64,000 nucleotides of DNA from Hermodice carunculata (GCA_964020975.1 CAXHWN010002573.1:69501-133500); one strand, 5' to 3'; positions 45,301-56,960 are shown, counted from the stretch's first letter. Notes: generated by a model not told the origin, from the letters alone. Numbers and translations are program-made.

Positions 45301-46561
45301 GGCTAATAATAATCAGTATGGATTTCGTAAAGGACGGAGCACATCTTTTGTAATCTCTATGATAAATGATACTCCAGCTGAGTTTAACGGCAGGGGCTCT
45401 CCAATGTATCTCTGTATGCTAGACGCGGAGAGATGTTTTGACTCTATTTGGCAGGATGGCCTATTCTTTAAACTATGGGGAAATGTTCCTCCGAACCATT
45501 GGCTATTTTTATATAATTGGTATAGATCCTCCAACGCCACAGTGCGATGGAAGGGTGGCCTAAGCAACGTGTTCAACATCACTAGAGGCATGAAGCAGGG
45601 TAGTATTTTATCCCCTACTTTATTTAATATTTTTGTTGATGACTTACTTAATGAACTTCAAAAGGCACCCCATGGCGTTTGGTTATTCGATTTGAAAATT
45701 AATTCTTGTGCATATGCTGACGATGTAACCCTTATGAGCTCGACCATTACTGGCCTTCAGTGTTTGATAGACACATGTACTCGTTATGCTGACTATTGGC
45801 GCATGAAATTTGGGATTAAAAAATCCAAGTGTATTATTCTTGGTAAATGTATGTTTAAGGACACTCCTACCTGGTATTTGGGAAATCAGGCTATTGAGAC
45901 TGCTAATGAAGTAGAATTACTTGGCGTCTCTATAGATTCCTCCGGAAGATTTTCGAAACATGTTGATAATAGAGTTAATGCTTGCAGACGAAGTATATAT
46001 AGCCTGACATCTATAGGTATGTCTTATCCAGGACTGTCGTCCGACGTGAAATCTTATTTGTGGAATTCCATAGGAGCTCCAACACTCATGTATGGTATGG
46101 AATGTATCCATTTAAAGAAGTCAGATATTGATCATTGTAAATCCATTCAAGGTTCTATTATTAAGAAAATTACAGGATTTGTTAAGCAGTCTCATCATTC
46201 CTATCTCCTTCAGGCTTTAAATATTTTCCCTTTCAATGAGCTTCTATGTAAGAACACAATAAGTCTCTGTAAAAGACTTGGCGTTATCAACTGCTATGCC
46301 AGGGACCTGTACAGTAGAATTCTAGCATCCTATATACTCACTGGTAAATGTGCTAAAGGCACGTTTGAAGACCGAGTCGTTACGACAGGTCATTCTCCAG
46401 TGAGTGTTTTGTTCAAAGGTACATTTGATTACAAGGCTAGCTTTAACTCGCATAATACTGGGGTGGTTGACTCTCTCAGATATTTAGTTCACCACGAAAA
46501 CTTTCTCAAGCCATGGCGTAGTGAATATATACTGGCTAATCTTCTTACACGTGCCTTTTAG
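42302..46561 (+). CDS. LINE polyprotein: RNA-binding module, AP endonuclease, reverse transcriptase (1419 aa)
   Basis: Residues 1-20 form a short coiled coil and about 50-130 are acidic and basic linker. Residues 148-220 hold an RRM-like module of the LINE ORF1 type (KQIYVGGIDHTNTADD, then KSFGVSLPAD and LWPAGIKVRNF). Residues 403-665 are an apurinic-type endonuclease: SFNCHGF, CLSETWL, NCVYMPF, DDFNTQL (usually GDFN), YTWIDHVF and VSDHLPV keep the expected acidic, Asn and His residues. The RT is at about 895-1200: SPGINGISAEHLW, RPITLTTSHAK, YGFRKGRST, LDAERCFDSI, GMKQGSILSPTLFN, CAYADDVTLM, ELLGVSID. A C-terminal domain of about 200 residues follows and ends LTRAF. It would nick target DNA and prime cDNA synthesis there. 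No stop interrupts 1419 codons. Confidence 0.9.
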   Translation: MANLKSENKTLRDQVKALSTWRDNIDIASNPPRTTSTDKAQTNQASVPLINGQESEAVLRLNDNDDDSDVSGNSHGGITNKVISMPSRLHEDCTSLSSEDESQFSIMRRHRRAKMVKKPKNEERIPTSVSASTLQAIKTICPASSVDKQIYVGGIDHTNTADDSRDHLKKYGVAPCKVRELAKYSNGKSFGVSLPADKVDTALGTNGVSLWPAGIKVRNFNPSKPKVETSVKKPVSKPLKPAQSSGVPHYAASDPQRRGSVTTQQNPTTATQPLRHPEDLNPWRLGQGQSGPVAPLRRWPYTQGLQGLVPWYREYEYDRDFPSLSGNKVDRDLRSQNELSNSDHRGGDRYVDTCIDGNTITGTQAGSIGAVSESNFKSEHHSGCDTVNKNPDKDKAHICSGSLTITCESFNCHGFIQSADYIKHRMSACDIMCLSETWLRPQELGVIEKVLNSDTINTSGQSYIVFSKSGMADIEPNYSGCPFGGVAIIVKKHKDFTVREIEVHSDRVIAIGLHNNAGTLVQVINCVYMPFFNGNNSQNTVTFTETVDVMQAIVDCYAASASVKFFDDFNTQLPMSYKLHRNWVKHRGFTKHSGILYDFLTANNFMVADFIDKQPVEYTFFCHASRHYTWIDHVFCLSRDMGDIITCSIIPDHPDNVSDHLPVQMSFNSRVNPHDTPLPNHTDDNCWLKPDWSNLVRNGKYCNIVADKLKDIPLLDGIPHGMPSGRECDVKSLIDARIDLINTTLHDAAKESGCLPKTIYKPKAFWCPELSKLRDSKRFWWSIWVDLDRPRHGVIYQIWKGLKKAFRKVSRQNIRSLCNRNFAKTNTLLKQNKMSAFWNKLRKQQRSNVDSILAPHEFANFYKSVMSDSNEIDGHHSHVCEFVHSKATLAASDLTSEVVDPDVIPQLVRSLNFCSSPGINGISAEHLWHGLSSVLCNILANLYSVILSTCIVPELFKTGIIIPILKKPSLDPNKPESFRPITLTTSHAKMIESLIKPDYEANNNQYGFRKGRSTSFVISMINDTPAEFNGRGSPMYLCMLDAERCFDSIWQDGLFFKLWGNVPPNHWLFLYNWYRSSNATVRWKGGLSNVFNITRGMKQGSILSPTLFNIFVDDLLNELQKAPHGVWLFDLKINSCAYADDVTLMSSTITGLQCLIDTCTRYADYWRMKFGIKKSKCIILGKCMFKDTPTWYLGNQAIETANEVELLGVSIDSSGRFSKHVDNRVNACRRSIYSLTSIGMSYPGLSSDVKSYLWNSIGAPTLMYGMECIHLKKSDIDHCKSIQGSIIKKITGFVKQSHHSYLLQALNIFPFNELLCKNTISLCKRLGVINCYARDLYSRILASYILTGKCAKGTFEDRVVTTGHSPVSVLFKGTFDYKASFNSHNTGVVDSLRYLVHHENFLKPWRSEYILANLLTRAF

Positions 46562-46875
46562 ATTGATAGTCTTTTAATAATTCTGGTCTCTCATTCGGTG
46601 GGGGGGGGGGTTTGCTCGAGGGCTTAATACTTCTAAGCTCTCGGGCAGGCCCAGCCCACCAGGGGAGACCCTGCTGATACATTTACTTGTAGTTCCTATG
46701 TGGTGCAATGTGACTTGAATCCCTTTTATTTTATTTTATTTTGTTCTATTGTACTCCAGCTTGGTTTATTTAATGTGCTCTGTATACTTTTTTTTTAATT
46801 ACCATAATGTCTTATCTTGATGTATTTGAGTATTTCTCCGGAAACGGGGGTTCGAATAAACTATTATTCATTGCG

Positions 46876-49190
46876 ACTTACAAGTAATGCCGGTATAGGC
46901 ATTGAACTGTGAGCTCTGTACGAGTTCTGTAATCAGTTAATGTTTGTAGTATTATATGCCATTATGACTAATCCAATATTCGTGAACGGTCATGACTAGA
47001 TTTTTTGTTGTTGTTGTTGTTGTTGGAGGGGGGGGTTGGGGGGGTTGGGTGGGGAGGGATGGTACGGTCCCAAGCACATCATGACAGCAGCGCCACTCCT
47101 GTGTGAACAAGCAACCACATGAGTAACCTAATTAGCATAAACACCAGGACGTTTATAACCGTATGTACAATCAATATAAATATGAGCATGCAAGCTGCGC
47201 TATGTCAGGGAGGTCCGGAGGGGAAAGATGTTCCAGCGCACTTCCTTGCGTTGGTTTATGCAGTTCGGTTTGCGATGCGTTGTGGCTGGGCAATTCATCG
47301 CAAAGTGCGACTTCAAAAAACCAGGATGTGTTTGACCTCAAACTTCTATTTTCATGTTTGTTCAAACATTGTGGCTGGGAAATCTCTGGGCCAATGAGAC
47401 CGCAAAAACTATAGCATATAGTTCATCTCGAATATCTATTTTCATGTGATAATAGTATAACGAGCATGTCTGTTTGACTTAAAAATTTTGTTTTCATGTC
47501 GTGATAATAGCAATAATTATTTTTATCATGCTCTTGACATTAATCGTTCATCCGTTGTAGCTTGACATTGATTATCCAGATCGTGACAATGTTGTCTTTG
47601 GTCATGACACTAAGTTTTGCAGCCAGTGAATAGGTTTTTTGATGTTGCGCCTTGTTATATAGTATTATTTTCACGCATTACTCGCCTTGTGTTCACAGGG
47701 GAGGGTTGCCGCGATTGGATCCCCCAACTTCGAAGTCCTTTCAGCTGAAAGCCATGAGGCCTGGACACCCTTTAATGTTAATAAAACATTACTCTGGTTT
47801 CGAATAATGTTTTGGCAGTCTGTAGTGACTCGTATATTTTACAGTTTTCTAATAATCTGGAAAAAAAAAAAACAATTCAGAAAATTGTTCCAAGCGAGGA
47901 AACCTTTTCCTCGATTTGACCATGATGTATCCTCAAATGGACCATTCCCTTAATAGAAGCACCAACAACCTGACTTATTTTTTCTTTAAAATATGTTTTA
48001 CTTTTGGGGCTTATTTAACATCGGCAAAATCACAGCCGGGGCAAGTTAAATGTTCATACAGGATAGCAATCAACAGCCATCTGGATGAAAAATAGTTTCA
48101 TGCGTAGATCTAGGTCTAGGCCTACAGGGGGTTGGTGGTTACAGTAAAACGACAGCTCAATCTCCTCCTCCTCCTCCTCCTCCTCCTCAAAATATAAAGA
48201 CAAATCTTTTAACCGGACACTTCAAAGACAAGAGAACATGGCTAAAACTCTGTTTTCTGTGAAGCTGAAAGTTTGATTGCCAAGCTGCTGCCTGTTGATA
48301 TGCAAAACATGGACAAAGTCAGTTTAAGAGTTTTATTCTGAGCAACCTACCTGTTTCATGGCTCACGTTTTGTTTTTTTTATTTTAGTCAGTATCAGAGA
48401 CCCTGAATATATGAATGAAATTACCTTGCATGACTAGTTAAACATGTTTTCAGACTAAGAGACACCTTATAAACTGTACTGTATAAGACACATAGGCGTA
48501 CTGTTCACTTAATTTGATAAAATCCACCCTATTAGCCAGTGTACTTTAATAATTATGTCACGAGTGCCCAACTTTTAGGTAAATGAAGCATATATCACGA
48601 TCATTATAAATGGCAGTAATTGTCCTTTTATTGTTGACAAATGTCCACCTAGAACAGTTCTAGATTCACAGTTCTGAACTGTGAATCTAACTACTGACAT
48701 AGCCACTCTCAATAATTGTCTTCAGTGCTCAATTGTGGTAGGTATTTACTATTTTTTCATCATTGCCGATGAAATGAAGAATATTGTGATTAAAATAGAA
48801 GTCGATAACTGTACTATTGCTGGAATTTTTGGATAAATTTACTATAACTTTAGACACAACTAATGAAATAGTTAACTTTAGTAAATGTTTGTGTACTGGC
48901 CGTTTCATTATCAAAGCAAATGAAATGAAGAACATCATAATCAACACATATTGAATACAAAGGGAAACTTAACAAACCTAATTCTGTAAGCCCATGTGCC
49001 GTTTGAACACTATCAAAAGTATCATTATCAAGTCCGATGTTCTAAGAGCAAAGTCCTATTCCGTACCATTCACTGAAAAACTGCATAGTTCTAAATCATA
49101 ATAGCAAATTTATATATTTATAAAAGGAACAAATCATATTCATGAAATTTAGAAGAAAGTTTTAGGCATTATTAGCCTTTAAAGGCTTTA
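46876..49190. other. Non-coding, nothing recognised
   Basis: Contains a (TTG)n at 47010-47025 followed by G-rich DNA to 47060, a (CTC)n at 48162-48189, and a 29-base hairpin (13-bp stem, 3-base loop) at 48661-48689 built on TAGATTCACAGTT. Short frames around 47119-47414 show no family resemblance. Confidence 0.6.
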
Positions 49191-49193
49191 TAA

Positions 49194-51225
49194 GGGGGCA
49201 ACCATTAGATATTCTGGGGGGGGGCTGGGTTTTTTGCTTGGGTGTTCTTTTTTATTTCTTACACAGTACCACCTCAATTATTTTTTCCACCTTCCATGGT
49301 AAGATTTTATTTTTTTCCCATGGAAATCTGGCAAACATTTTTTTTTTTTGCAACTCATTATTGCTGTTACAAGATCACTGATCATATCAATAGCTTTTCC
49401 CATTATGTGCGTGGCCATAATGTGTGCAAACATTAAGATATATCAATATTTAAAGTCAGTGCTGAGAAGAAGAATAAATTGCTACTTTTGTGGCTTATGA
49501 TCTTCCAACAATGAAAGAGTCCAAGACACCTTTTAAATTTTACTGGCAGTGCCTATATGAACCATATTAATAGACATTTGAGTATATTGATATACTCACA
49601 CTTTTTTAATTTATATTTCAATATGAAGTTAAATGCAATACTCAAAGGACTTCCAATCCTATTAAAATATCTGGGCAAGTATGCTTTCCAACAGATCTTG
49701 TTATCATCACTGATATACTTAAAATGTCCTGCATAGAATAAGCTTTAATTGTATACTAACTGATGCAATGTACAATAAAGCTTTATAATACTACAAAGTC
49801 AGTATAGTACAGTAGTATACATGCACACACATCAAAATGCATATACCTATTAATAATACATATAATCTGAGATATCTGCATTTAATCATCAATGATGTTC
49901 TATAACACCTGTCCAATTTTATGATTATCTCTGGAACACACCATCAGCGCTAGCAATGATCATTTTTACAATAGGCCCATGTATTTTACTTTGACTACTC
50001 TTTGGACACACACACTTGTATGCCTAATTGTGATACAGGTGTCATTCAGGTGCCATTTTGACCAGTTTTAGAGAAAATTTGTAGCATTCTATGGGGACGC
50101 ATAGGGTTGTTCAAACATAAGTAAACCTTTTTAAGCAGTAACATCAGTGAAGAGATGTAGAATATTGCCTTCGGACAGATCAGAAAAAAAGGCATGTTCG
50201 CCTTTGAGTATACATGATCTCTACCTTCAGCACTGTGAATGTGATCTGTCTTATACCACGGCTCACCAATTCATCTGTCCTATTGTCTGGAACAAGTAAA
50301 ATTCCATTCTAGGACTAGTGAAAATTTAAAAGCACTTGTCCTGTGGACAACCAAGAATTTTGTTTTAATAGTATGTAGTTTAATTGAAAGGGCACGTGAA
50401 TTGTGCAAGGGGATAATAGTATGAGACCATTTAACACCTGTCAACATCGTTATCCAAAAATCAGTGCAAGTCAAAAACTGTCCAAATGTTGATCAGTTTT
50501 TAAGATGAACACCACCAGAAGCAAGAAGTCCATGAAACATAATGCTATTCATTCAATACTCAAAACTGACATGATGTCACAAGGCAACACAAAACAATAA
50601 CTGTCATGAAAAATAAAAGTGGACAGCAGTTTTCAATGATGTCATAGGAACTACGCCAAAATTCCAAGTAAACAAAAACTAGCCATGATAAGTATTCTCC
50701 ATTTGCATGTCAATAAAATATTTTGATACATCATGTAGTTCGAGTTAATTTTATATATTACCATGATTACTGGGAGCATGTTGCACAAGTACTAGCGAAT
50801 TAGGTTTGGACCAAAACACTGCACAAGTCATTCTTTGTGAACATCTTGTAATGACCAGTATTCAAACATAAATCTTTCAGTAACTGTGAGTACATGCAAA
50901 TGACCATTGGTGGGTAAAATGGTACAGGATGGCAGAAACATTATTATACATTTATAAACAGTGGCTAAAATGAAGCAAGGTCACAAGCACCACAACAGCA
51001 GATTCCTTTCACTGTTGCAGTTGCTCTGACTGGTCAATTGAAATCGAAGTGAATTAATATAGTTTGCACTGCAACATTAAAATATTTTTTCCAGCTTTTC
51101 CAGCAGTACTTTATTTATTTCTGGCAATGAAAAGGAGAAATTATTTATTTCTCTAATTTCTCACCCAAAATTATTTATTTCCAAAAACACCCAGCCCCAC
51201 CCACGAATATCTAATGGTTGCCCCC
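49194..51225. mobile_element. 2.03 kb non-autonomous DNA transposon with 21-bp TIRs and TAA duplication
   Basis: The left end GGGGGCAACCATTAGATATT (49194-49213) is repeated inverted and without mismatch at 51205-51225, and each end is bordered by TAA (49191-49193, 51226-51228). A three-base TAA duplication fits PIF/Harbinger-type elements (TWA). Subterminal G-rich and T-rich stretches loosely mirror each other. The interior is AT-rich with no transposase frame, so it is a deletion derivative or a non-autonomous family member. Confidence 0.72.
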
Positions 51226-51684
51226 TAAAATCGGGTCATCAGCGGGTAACCAGCGCAAGACTTGTTCCGGTGCCATTAATACCCGGACAAGTCATTCTGC
51301 CAAATGGCGGCACCGTGTTTGCATTTCCAATACAAACATCCCGAGCTGATGTACTACGGAATAAAGCGAATATGATGCTCCTTTGTCAATATACCTACTT
51401 AAAAATGTAGTCCACATTACATAAATATAATGAAACTACACCTAACATTCATGATTAGCCCTACCAAAATTGAATCATAAAATAAACCCCACACTTACCT
51501 ACAGCGCTTGGTCTTACAACACTCAACAGACCCGACTAGGCCTACCTGACGGAGTGATCAGATCAAATATATTAAACCAGTTATGTATGATTTCAAAGAC
51601 ATCTTTCAAACAAGGATTGAAATATAAATGATAAGATTTTTTGAACTTTTTTTCTTGCTTTTATATTATAAACATCCTCAAATA

Positions 51685-51713
51685 TTTCGGTTAACTGTTG
51701 TAACCTTCTTCAG
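51685..51713 (-). other. Hammerhead-ribozyme-like core downstream of the Penelope-like ORF
   Basis: On the minus strand the sequence reads CTGAAGA, then GGTTA-CAACAGT-TAACC (a 5-bp hairpin), then GAAA. This is the CUGANGA / stem II / GAAA order of the hammerhead core. A weak stem III can be drawn with the downstream AT-rich bases, but I found no good stem I. Penelope-like elements are known to carry hammerhead motifs in this position. It may be a worn or inactive copy. Confidence 0.4.
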
Positions 51714-51953
51714 TGAGACCCAACTGTCATTTCAAGGACGTGAAGGCCTATATATATTAACGTTATGGATGCACGTGGAAGAGTAAAGTCTCGAGATATA
51801 ATGTTATAACGTTAACTACCACCAGTAGGCCTAACGTCATTAATATAATAAATAGTTATGATTTAAAAAATTGATTAATAATGTAGATGCATACGTATTT
51901 TCCATACATATCATAGGTCATATTTAATTGACATAGACTTAAATATAATATTA

Positions 51954-52147
51954 AGATTACGTTATCATTAGGCCTCTTAAGTACATAGCTAACGATATGA
52001 AAAAATATATGCGTAGGCCTAATATAAAAATATATTGTCAATGTACAAGTAATCCTCAGATTACGTTATCATTAGGCCTATTACGTACATAGCTTACAAT
52101 ATGAAAAATATATGTGTAGGCCTAATAATAAATTGTTAATGTACAAG
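51954..52147. repeat. Tandem duplication, period about 104 bp, with TAGGCCTA words
   Basis: AGATTACGTTATCATTAGGC begins at 51954 and again at 52058, and both copies continue through GTACATAGCT and ATATGAAAAA to GTAGGCCTAAT. It sits directly after the stop codon of the Penelope-like ORF (minus strand), so it is probably part of that element's end. Confidence 0.8.
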
Positions 52148-52700
52148 AGGAATTAGTTTGTCTTTGATAGTGGAGTCCCAGGCATGACCTATTTCAAAGC
52201 CATTGTCACGGTTTATACCGGAATTAGGACCTGTTCCGTAACATTTGATTTTAATAGGTTCCTTAATCTTTCTTCTCCAAAAATCGCTTTCATGGCTTAT
52301 CGCCATAGCATTGGTCCAGTCAATTTGTTGCCCACATTTATAGCAATGTTCCGCTATCGCTGATTTGTTTAATTCTCCGTTCACCACTGCTCTTCTGTGT
52401 TCTTTCATTCCAGTTGATAACGAGCGGCCGGTTTCACCTATGTACGACCACATAGACAATTTACTTTGTAAATGATTCCTTTTTTCTCTTCTTCCGTTAT
52501 TTTATCTTTCGGGTGACATAATATATCTTTGATTGTTCTATTACATTTGTGTGCGACGATAATGTTGTGTTTTGATAATGTTTTTGATATTTTTTCACTA
52601 AGGCCCTTAACATAAGGAAGTGAAACATACTTTTTATTTTCACGAGTCGATTTTCCGAAGTTTTGTTTCTCCTCCCCCGTAGAGCTCTCGGTAAGCATTG
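52136..52700 (-). mobile_element. Penelope-like element, RT-endonuclease linker and GIY-YIG domain
   Basis: On the minus strand, 52438-52698 reads YVSLPYVKGLSEKISKTLSK, then KDKITEEEKKGIIYKVNCLC. This is the linker between reverse transcriptase and endonuclease in Penelope-like retroelements. 52136-52459 then reads YIGETGRSLSTGMKEHRRAV, SAIAEHCYKCG, IDWTNA and ESDFWRRKIKE, the GIY-YIG nuclease with its YIG, R, H and E positions. The copy is broken and lacks the RT fingers and palm; upstream sequence (52700-52907) does not look like RT. The ORF ends at 52136, next to tandem repeats and the hammerhead-like core. Confidence 0.88.
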
Positions 52701-52710
52701 ATGAATTTGA

Positions 52711-54828
52711 TTGTCATCGAATCCAATTAAATACCTTTGGAAGTTCATAAAAATCCGATTGACTGGGTCAGGCTGGTTATCGATAGGTATCACACCCATT
52801 TTCAGGGTGGATATGTGACAAATGTTTGGTGATGCTGTGGTCAGTATTGTTTCTGGCACCGTGGTACACTTACCGCCACAAGGGTGGACGCCGAAAGGAC
52901 GACGCAAAAAACGACAGACCTTTCGAATTTTACGTGTCGAAACTTAAAACAAAATTACTCTGCCCCACCCCCTCCTCCAAGAAAAATATAACAACAACAA
53001 CACAAAAACAAACGAAATACAGCAAAATAAACAGATGGATAAAAATATAAAAACCGTAGAATATTTCGACTTCATATAAATGAAGTTATTTTCCGATTAT
53101 ACACCAGGTATCACTAATCAAAAGTAACCATGCTGAACTTTTATGCAAAAATTGCTTCTGAAGTGATGATGATGATGATGATGATGATGACGACGACGAC
53201 GATGACGACGTATAAGTAAATTTGGTTTCATTGCAAACCAATGAGGCTATTGAAAGGCCCTTGTACGAAATAAGACCAGGCGATGTTCTTGGGAATTGCA
53301 GCGAATGAATTTGGGGTGATTAAAAAGAAATCTCAATCTGTCATTACCGACGGGGCATAACTTAAAGCTTATTGATTGTACAATTTGTGTGGAAATTTTT
53401 TCTGGTCTAAAATGAAGAAGTTGTGGACATCACTTGCAAACACTTTAAACGTGTTCAATATATGGTTTAAACATATTTATATTTAGCAATTGGAAAGCAT
53501 GGCGGAGCCTATATTAATTCCTCTTGCGAAATCTAAGGACAAAGGAGCAGGATAGACGAAACATCACAATCCCGTGGTGCGCCACCATGCGGGGGGGGGG
53601 GTCATAATGAAGTAGTGGGACGACACAAAACAAGACAGATAGTGGGGCGTCGTAGTTCAGGGAAAATTGTACCTGTTACAAACTTGTTTATATATTATTA
53701 GGTTTCTAAGTGTTAATTTTGAGGGGCAAATCTGCTAGAGCCTTTGATACATTCTTGCACAACCATGAATATCTTAATATTATTAAACGGCTTAAAATGG
53801 GCGATGGACCAAAATAGGACGTGTGATACTGTACACATCCGGTGAAATGAAAGTCACTCTCCCAAATGAAAGCATGTTGAATTTGATAAATACAATGTTA
53901 GTATGTGCAATGAGGCCAGGGAATGGTATCGTTATTTTTTCCTGCAACTAAGTTGTTATGTCTGTAGAACTTTAATATGTGATTACCCATGTGGGATAAC
54001 AGCAACTCAAATATGGATATACGGAAGAGCATTGTAACCGGGTGAGGATACCCATGCCTGTCAGATCTTTTTAAATATTCCCACTGCAGGGATCAACCGT
54101 CACTCATGTAAGTTGTTTACCGCGCATTATTTATCGCATTTGTACATAATTATACAGTATCTCATCCACCAACGTGTTTGTGACCTTGCTATGTTGTGCA
54201 TTGTTCAAAATATGTGGACATAGTTTTGCGTCTGCTGTCAAGACTTGTATACGGGACACTGTGCAACACATTTTCATTGTTCCACTGCTGTATAAGATCT
54301 CAATTATGTGGGGCTAAAAAAGCTTGCCATGGAACGGGAACATATTTATTAAAGTTTTTCGTTTTATATCTTACCAAGTTCCTTTAAAAATGCTAATGGT
54401 AAGCACTTTACTATTGTGTAAAGCGCCTGTACTGATCTGGGAAAGGCAATGCCAAATTCTCTCTGTGTACAGGTTTGTAACACCAGTGGACCTTGACACC
54501 AATGTATCAACATGCAAAATTTTCATTTAAAAAGGTTACCTCCAAGTTTCTGGTGTAGAACATTTCGTCTGCTTCATTTTGTCATTGAGAATAATGTGCC
54601 ATCAAGTGACAGCTTTCCTCAGCACAGGCGGGGGTGCAGCAGAGGAAAGCTGTTGACTCAGTCTGCAGAAGTTAATGGTTGAAGAAACTGTAACATATAT
54701 TTACTCTGGTAACTCAATGGCCAGCTCTCTTGGCGGGATGTTGATGTGTTTGTCCAGTTAGGTACCGTAGTTTGCTATTAAGCTAGTGCAATTTGCCAGT
54801 ACGTATTTTTCTTGACAGCACAATTTGA

Positions 54829-54923
<95 letters not shown>

Positions 54924-55746
54924 ATTTACTTGTTGCAGAGCTGCCTGTAAATCACTGGCACACTTTACAGGACGATTTTACTCCAATTCATGAATACATG
55001 TAAGTTATCCAATTGTTTAACATGCAAAATGCATGGGTTGGTGGTCGGAAACGATTTCAAGCACTGAAAACACACAACTGGCAACCCGTAGATGATGTTA
55101 TTTGTGTTCAAGTAAACCTCTCCAAGGAGAGAATCAGTCAAATAATTTTGAAGATTAGCTGTCTCCATTTTTTGTAAGGAATCACTATTCTACAGTCCCA
55201 TCTAGTGACTGTGCCTCTGACTTATCTTGTTGGTATAGATTTATCAACAGGAGTCCCCAGGGAATGGTGCGATCTTATAGCTGTGGGCGTATTTGATACG
55301 TTAATCAGATTTGAGAGTAAAAACGCAATGAAATTAAAGTAGAAAGCCATCTGACGTCCATGATGTATCGGGACGCAATGTGAACATCAGGTATGTAGCC
55401 CTTAGATGGCATTTTAAAATACATAATATTATTCTGTCGTACACACGGGTGTAAACATAACGTGTGTTTGATCTGTATTCTATGCCTATAGAATATTAAC
55501 CGATTATATTGCCGTATATACTATGTGGTCCTGGTGCCACACAAACAACGACGATCCAAACTATCATAGCAGCGAATGTGTGGACTCCAATATCCTCATA
55601 TTCATGCATGAAACCAGTATTCAAGGGGCTTCATCTAAAGCATCTGGCTGAAATTCATACGCTGGATTTATGTTTGTATGCTGCAGGAAGTGTTCGATCG
55701 CATTGCTGCGATTTGTGTGTACTGAGCCGTTACACTTTGTTAATTA
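52711..55746. other. Non-coding, with (GAT)/(GAC)n at 53164-53210
   Basis: AT-rich, with a G run at 53591-53600 and a T-rich tract. Several 60-70 codon frames near 54196-54530 and 54965-55168 show no motif. No host exon is supported. Confidence 0.55.
54829..54923. repeat. (GAT)n microsatellite, 95 bp
   Basis: About 31 perfect GAT units. Confidence 0.99.
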
Positions 55747-55779
55747 TGTCTGTGTGTGAACACAGACATATTGTTTTAT

Positions 55780-55859
<80 letters not shown>

Positions 55860-55861
55860 TC
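55780..55861. repeat. (TTTC)n microsatellite
   Basis: About 20 perfect units, at the position equivalent to the 302-bp tract of copy 1. Confidence 0.98.
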
Positions 55862-56109
55862 CTATGTTTCCGCCAGATTTTTGTGTCGTCGTGCAAGCTA
55901 GAAACTTCAAACTTTGCATGGCTATAGCACCTGCAGTGAAGTTTTGCATATCGTTCTGAATAGTCAAGATTTTGAAAATTATGCGAATTAGGGCAATTAA
56001 AAAAATTCAATTCCTTCTGCCTTCCAAAGTATTCATCCGATTTTGATGATGTTTGACCCAAATTGTAGATATTGTAACACTGCACATTTTTGTAAGTTAC
56101 ATGTGACCT

Positions 56110-56960
56110 CTAAAGGTCAAAGGTAAAGGTCATTTGTACGTTTGAACTATTCATCCAGCCATAACTCAGTCAATTTCCGTCCAATTTTGATCATGTTGGA
56201 CACAAATTGTAGCTACTGTAACACTGCACATTTTTGTAAGCTACATGTGACCTCTAGAGGTCAAAGGTCAAGGTCATTTTGCCATTTGAAATATTCATGT
56301 AACTATAACTCGGTCCATTATCATCGAGTTTTGATCATGTTGGACACAAATTGTAGCTACTGTAGCACTGCACATTTTTTACATTTACATGTGACCTCTA
56401 GAGGTCAAAGATCAAGGTCATTTGGACCTTTGAAATATTCATCTAGCCATAAATCGGTCACGTTTAAGCCAATTTTGATCATGTTGGGCTCAAATTATAA
56501 ATATTGTCATATTGCACATTTTTGTAATCACATGTCACCTCTAAAGGTCAAAGGTGAAGGTAATTCGGACCTGTGAAATATTCATCCAGCCATAACTGGG
56601 TCAATTTTCATCCAATTTTAATCATGTATTGTATATATTGTAACACTGCACATTTTTGTAATGTATATGTGACCTCCAGAGGTCAAAGGTCAAGGCCATT
56701 TTGTCGTTTGAAATTTTCATCTAGCCATAACTCGGCCAATTATCATCCAATTTTGATCATGTTGGACACAAATTGTAGCTACATATTGGCACTTGTGTAT
56801 GTGGGCAGGCGGGATGTTGCTGATATTTTGGAATTAAAGAATACTTTTTACAGGCAAATTTTACCTTCTTCTGACATCCAGATAGTTTTCATTTACATTT
56901 GACCTCGAAAGGTCAAGGTCATTTTGCCTTTTGAATGTTTCATCTAACCATAATTTGGTC
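56110..56960 (+). repeat. Minisatellite, about 145-bp units with DR1-like AGGTCA words
   Basis: Unit starts (GCCATAACT-like) fall near 56157, 56303, 56446, 56588, 56726 and 56947. Each unit ends with GACCTCTAGAGGTCAAAGGT and a TCAAGGTCA or close variant. Confidence 0.9.

Larger units (their letters stand above)
41420..46875 (+). mobile_element. Best-preserved LINE: APE endonuclease and RT, nearly intact
   Basis: The element comprises a probable leader (41420-41751), two reading frames (41752-42285 and 42302-46561), and a 3' UTR with a G-rich and C-rich stretch ending at TTCGAATAAACTATTATTC near 46875. It is the only element in the window whose polymerase is open from end to end. The 5' border is uncertain; it directly follows the GATATC cluster. 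No target duplication was identified. RT motif wording puts it in the broad CR1/Jockey group, but its clade is not certain. Confidence 0.85.

Noticed and set aside
46846-46866. GGTTCGAAT as a tRNA B box
   Set aside because: No A box or cloverleaf upstream; it is the 3' end of the LINE.
56110-56960. Regular repeats considered as a CRISPR array
   Set aside because: Units are about 145 bp, directly adjacent without unique spacers, and in a eukaryotic Helitron-like element.
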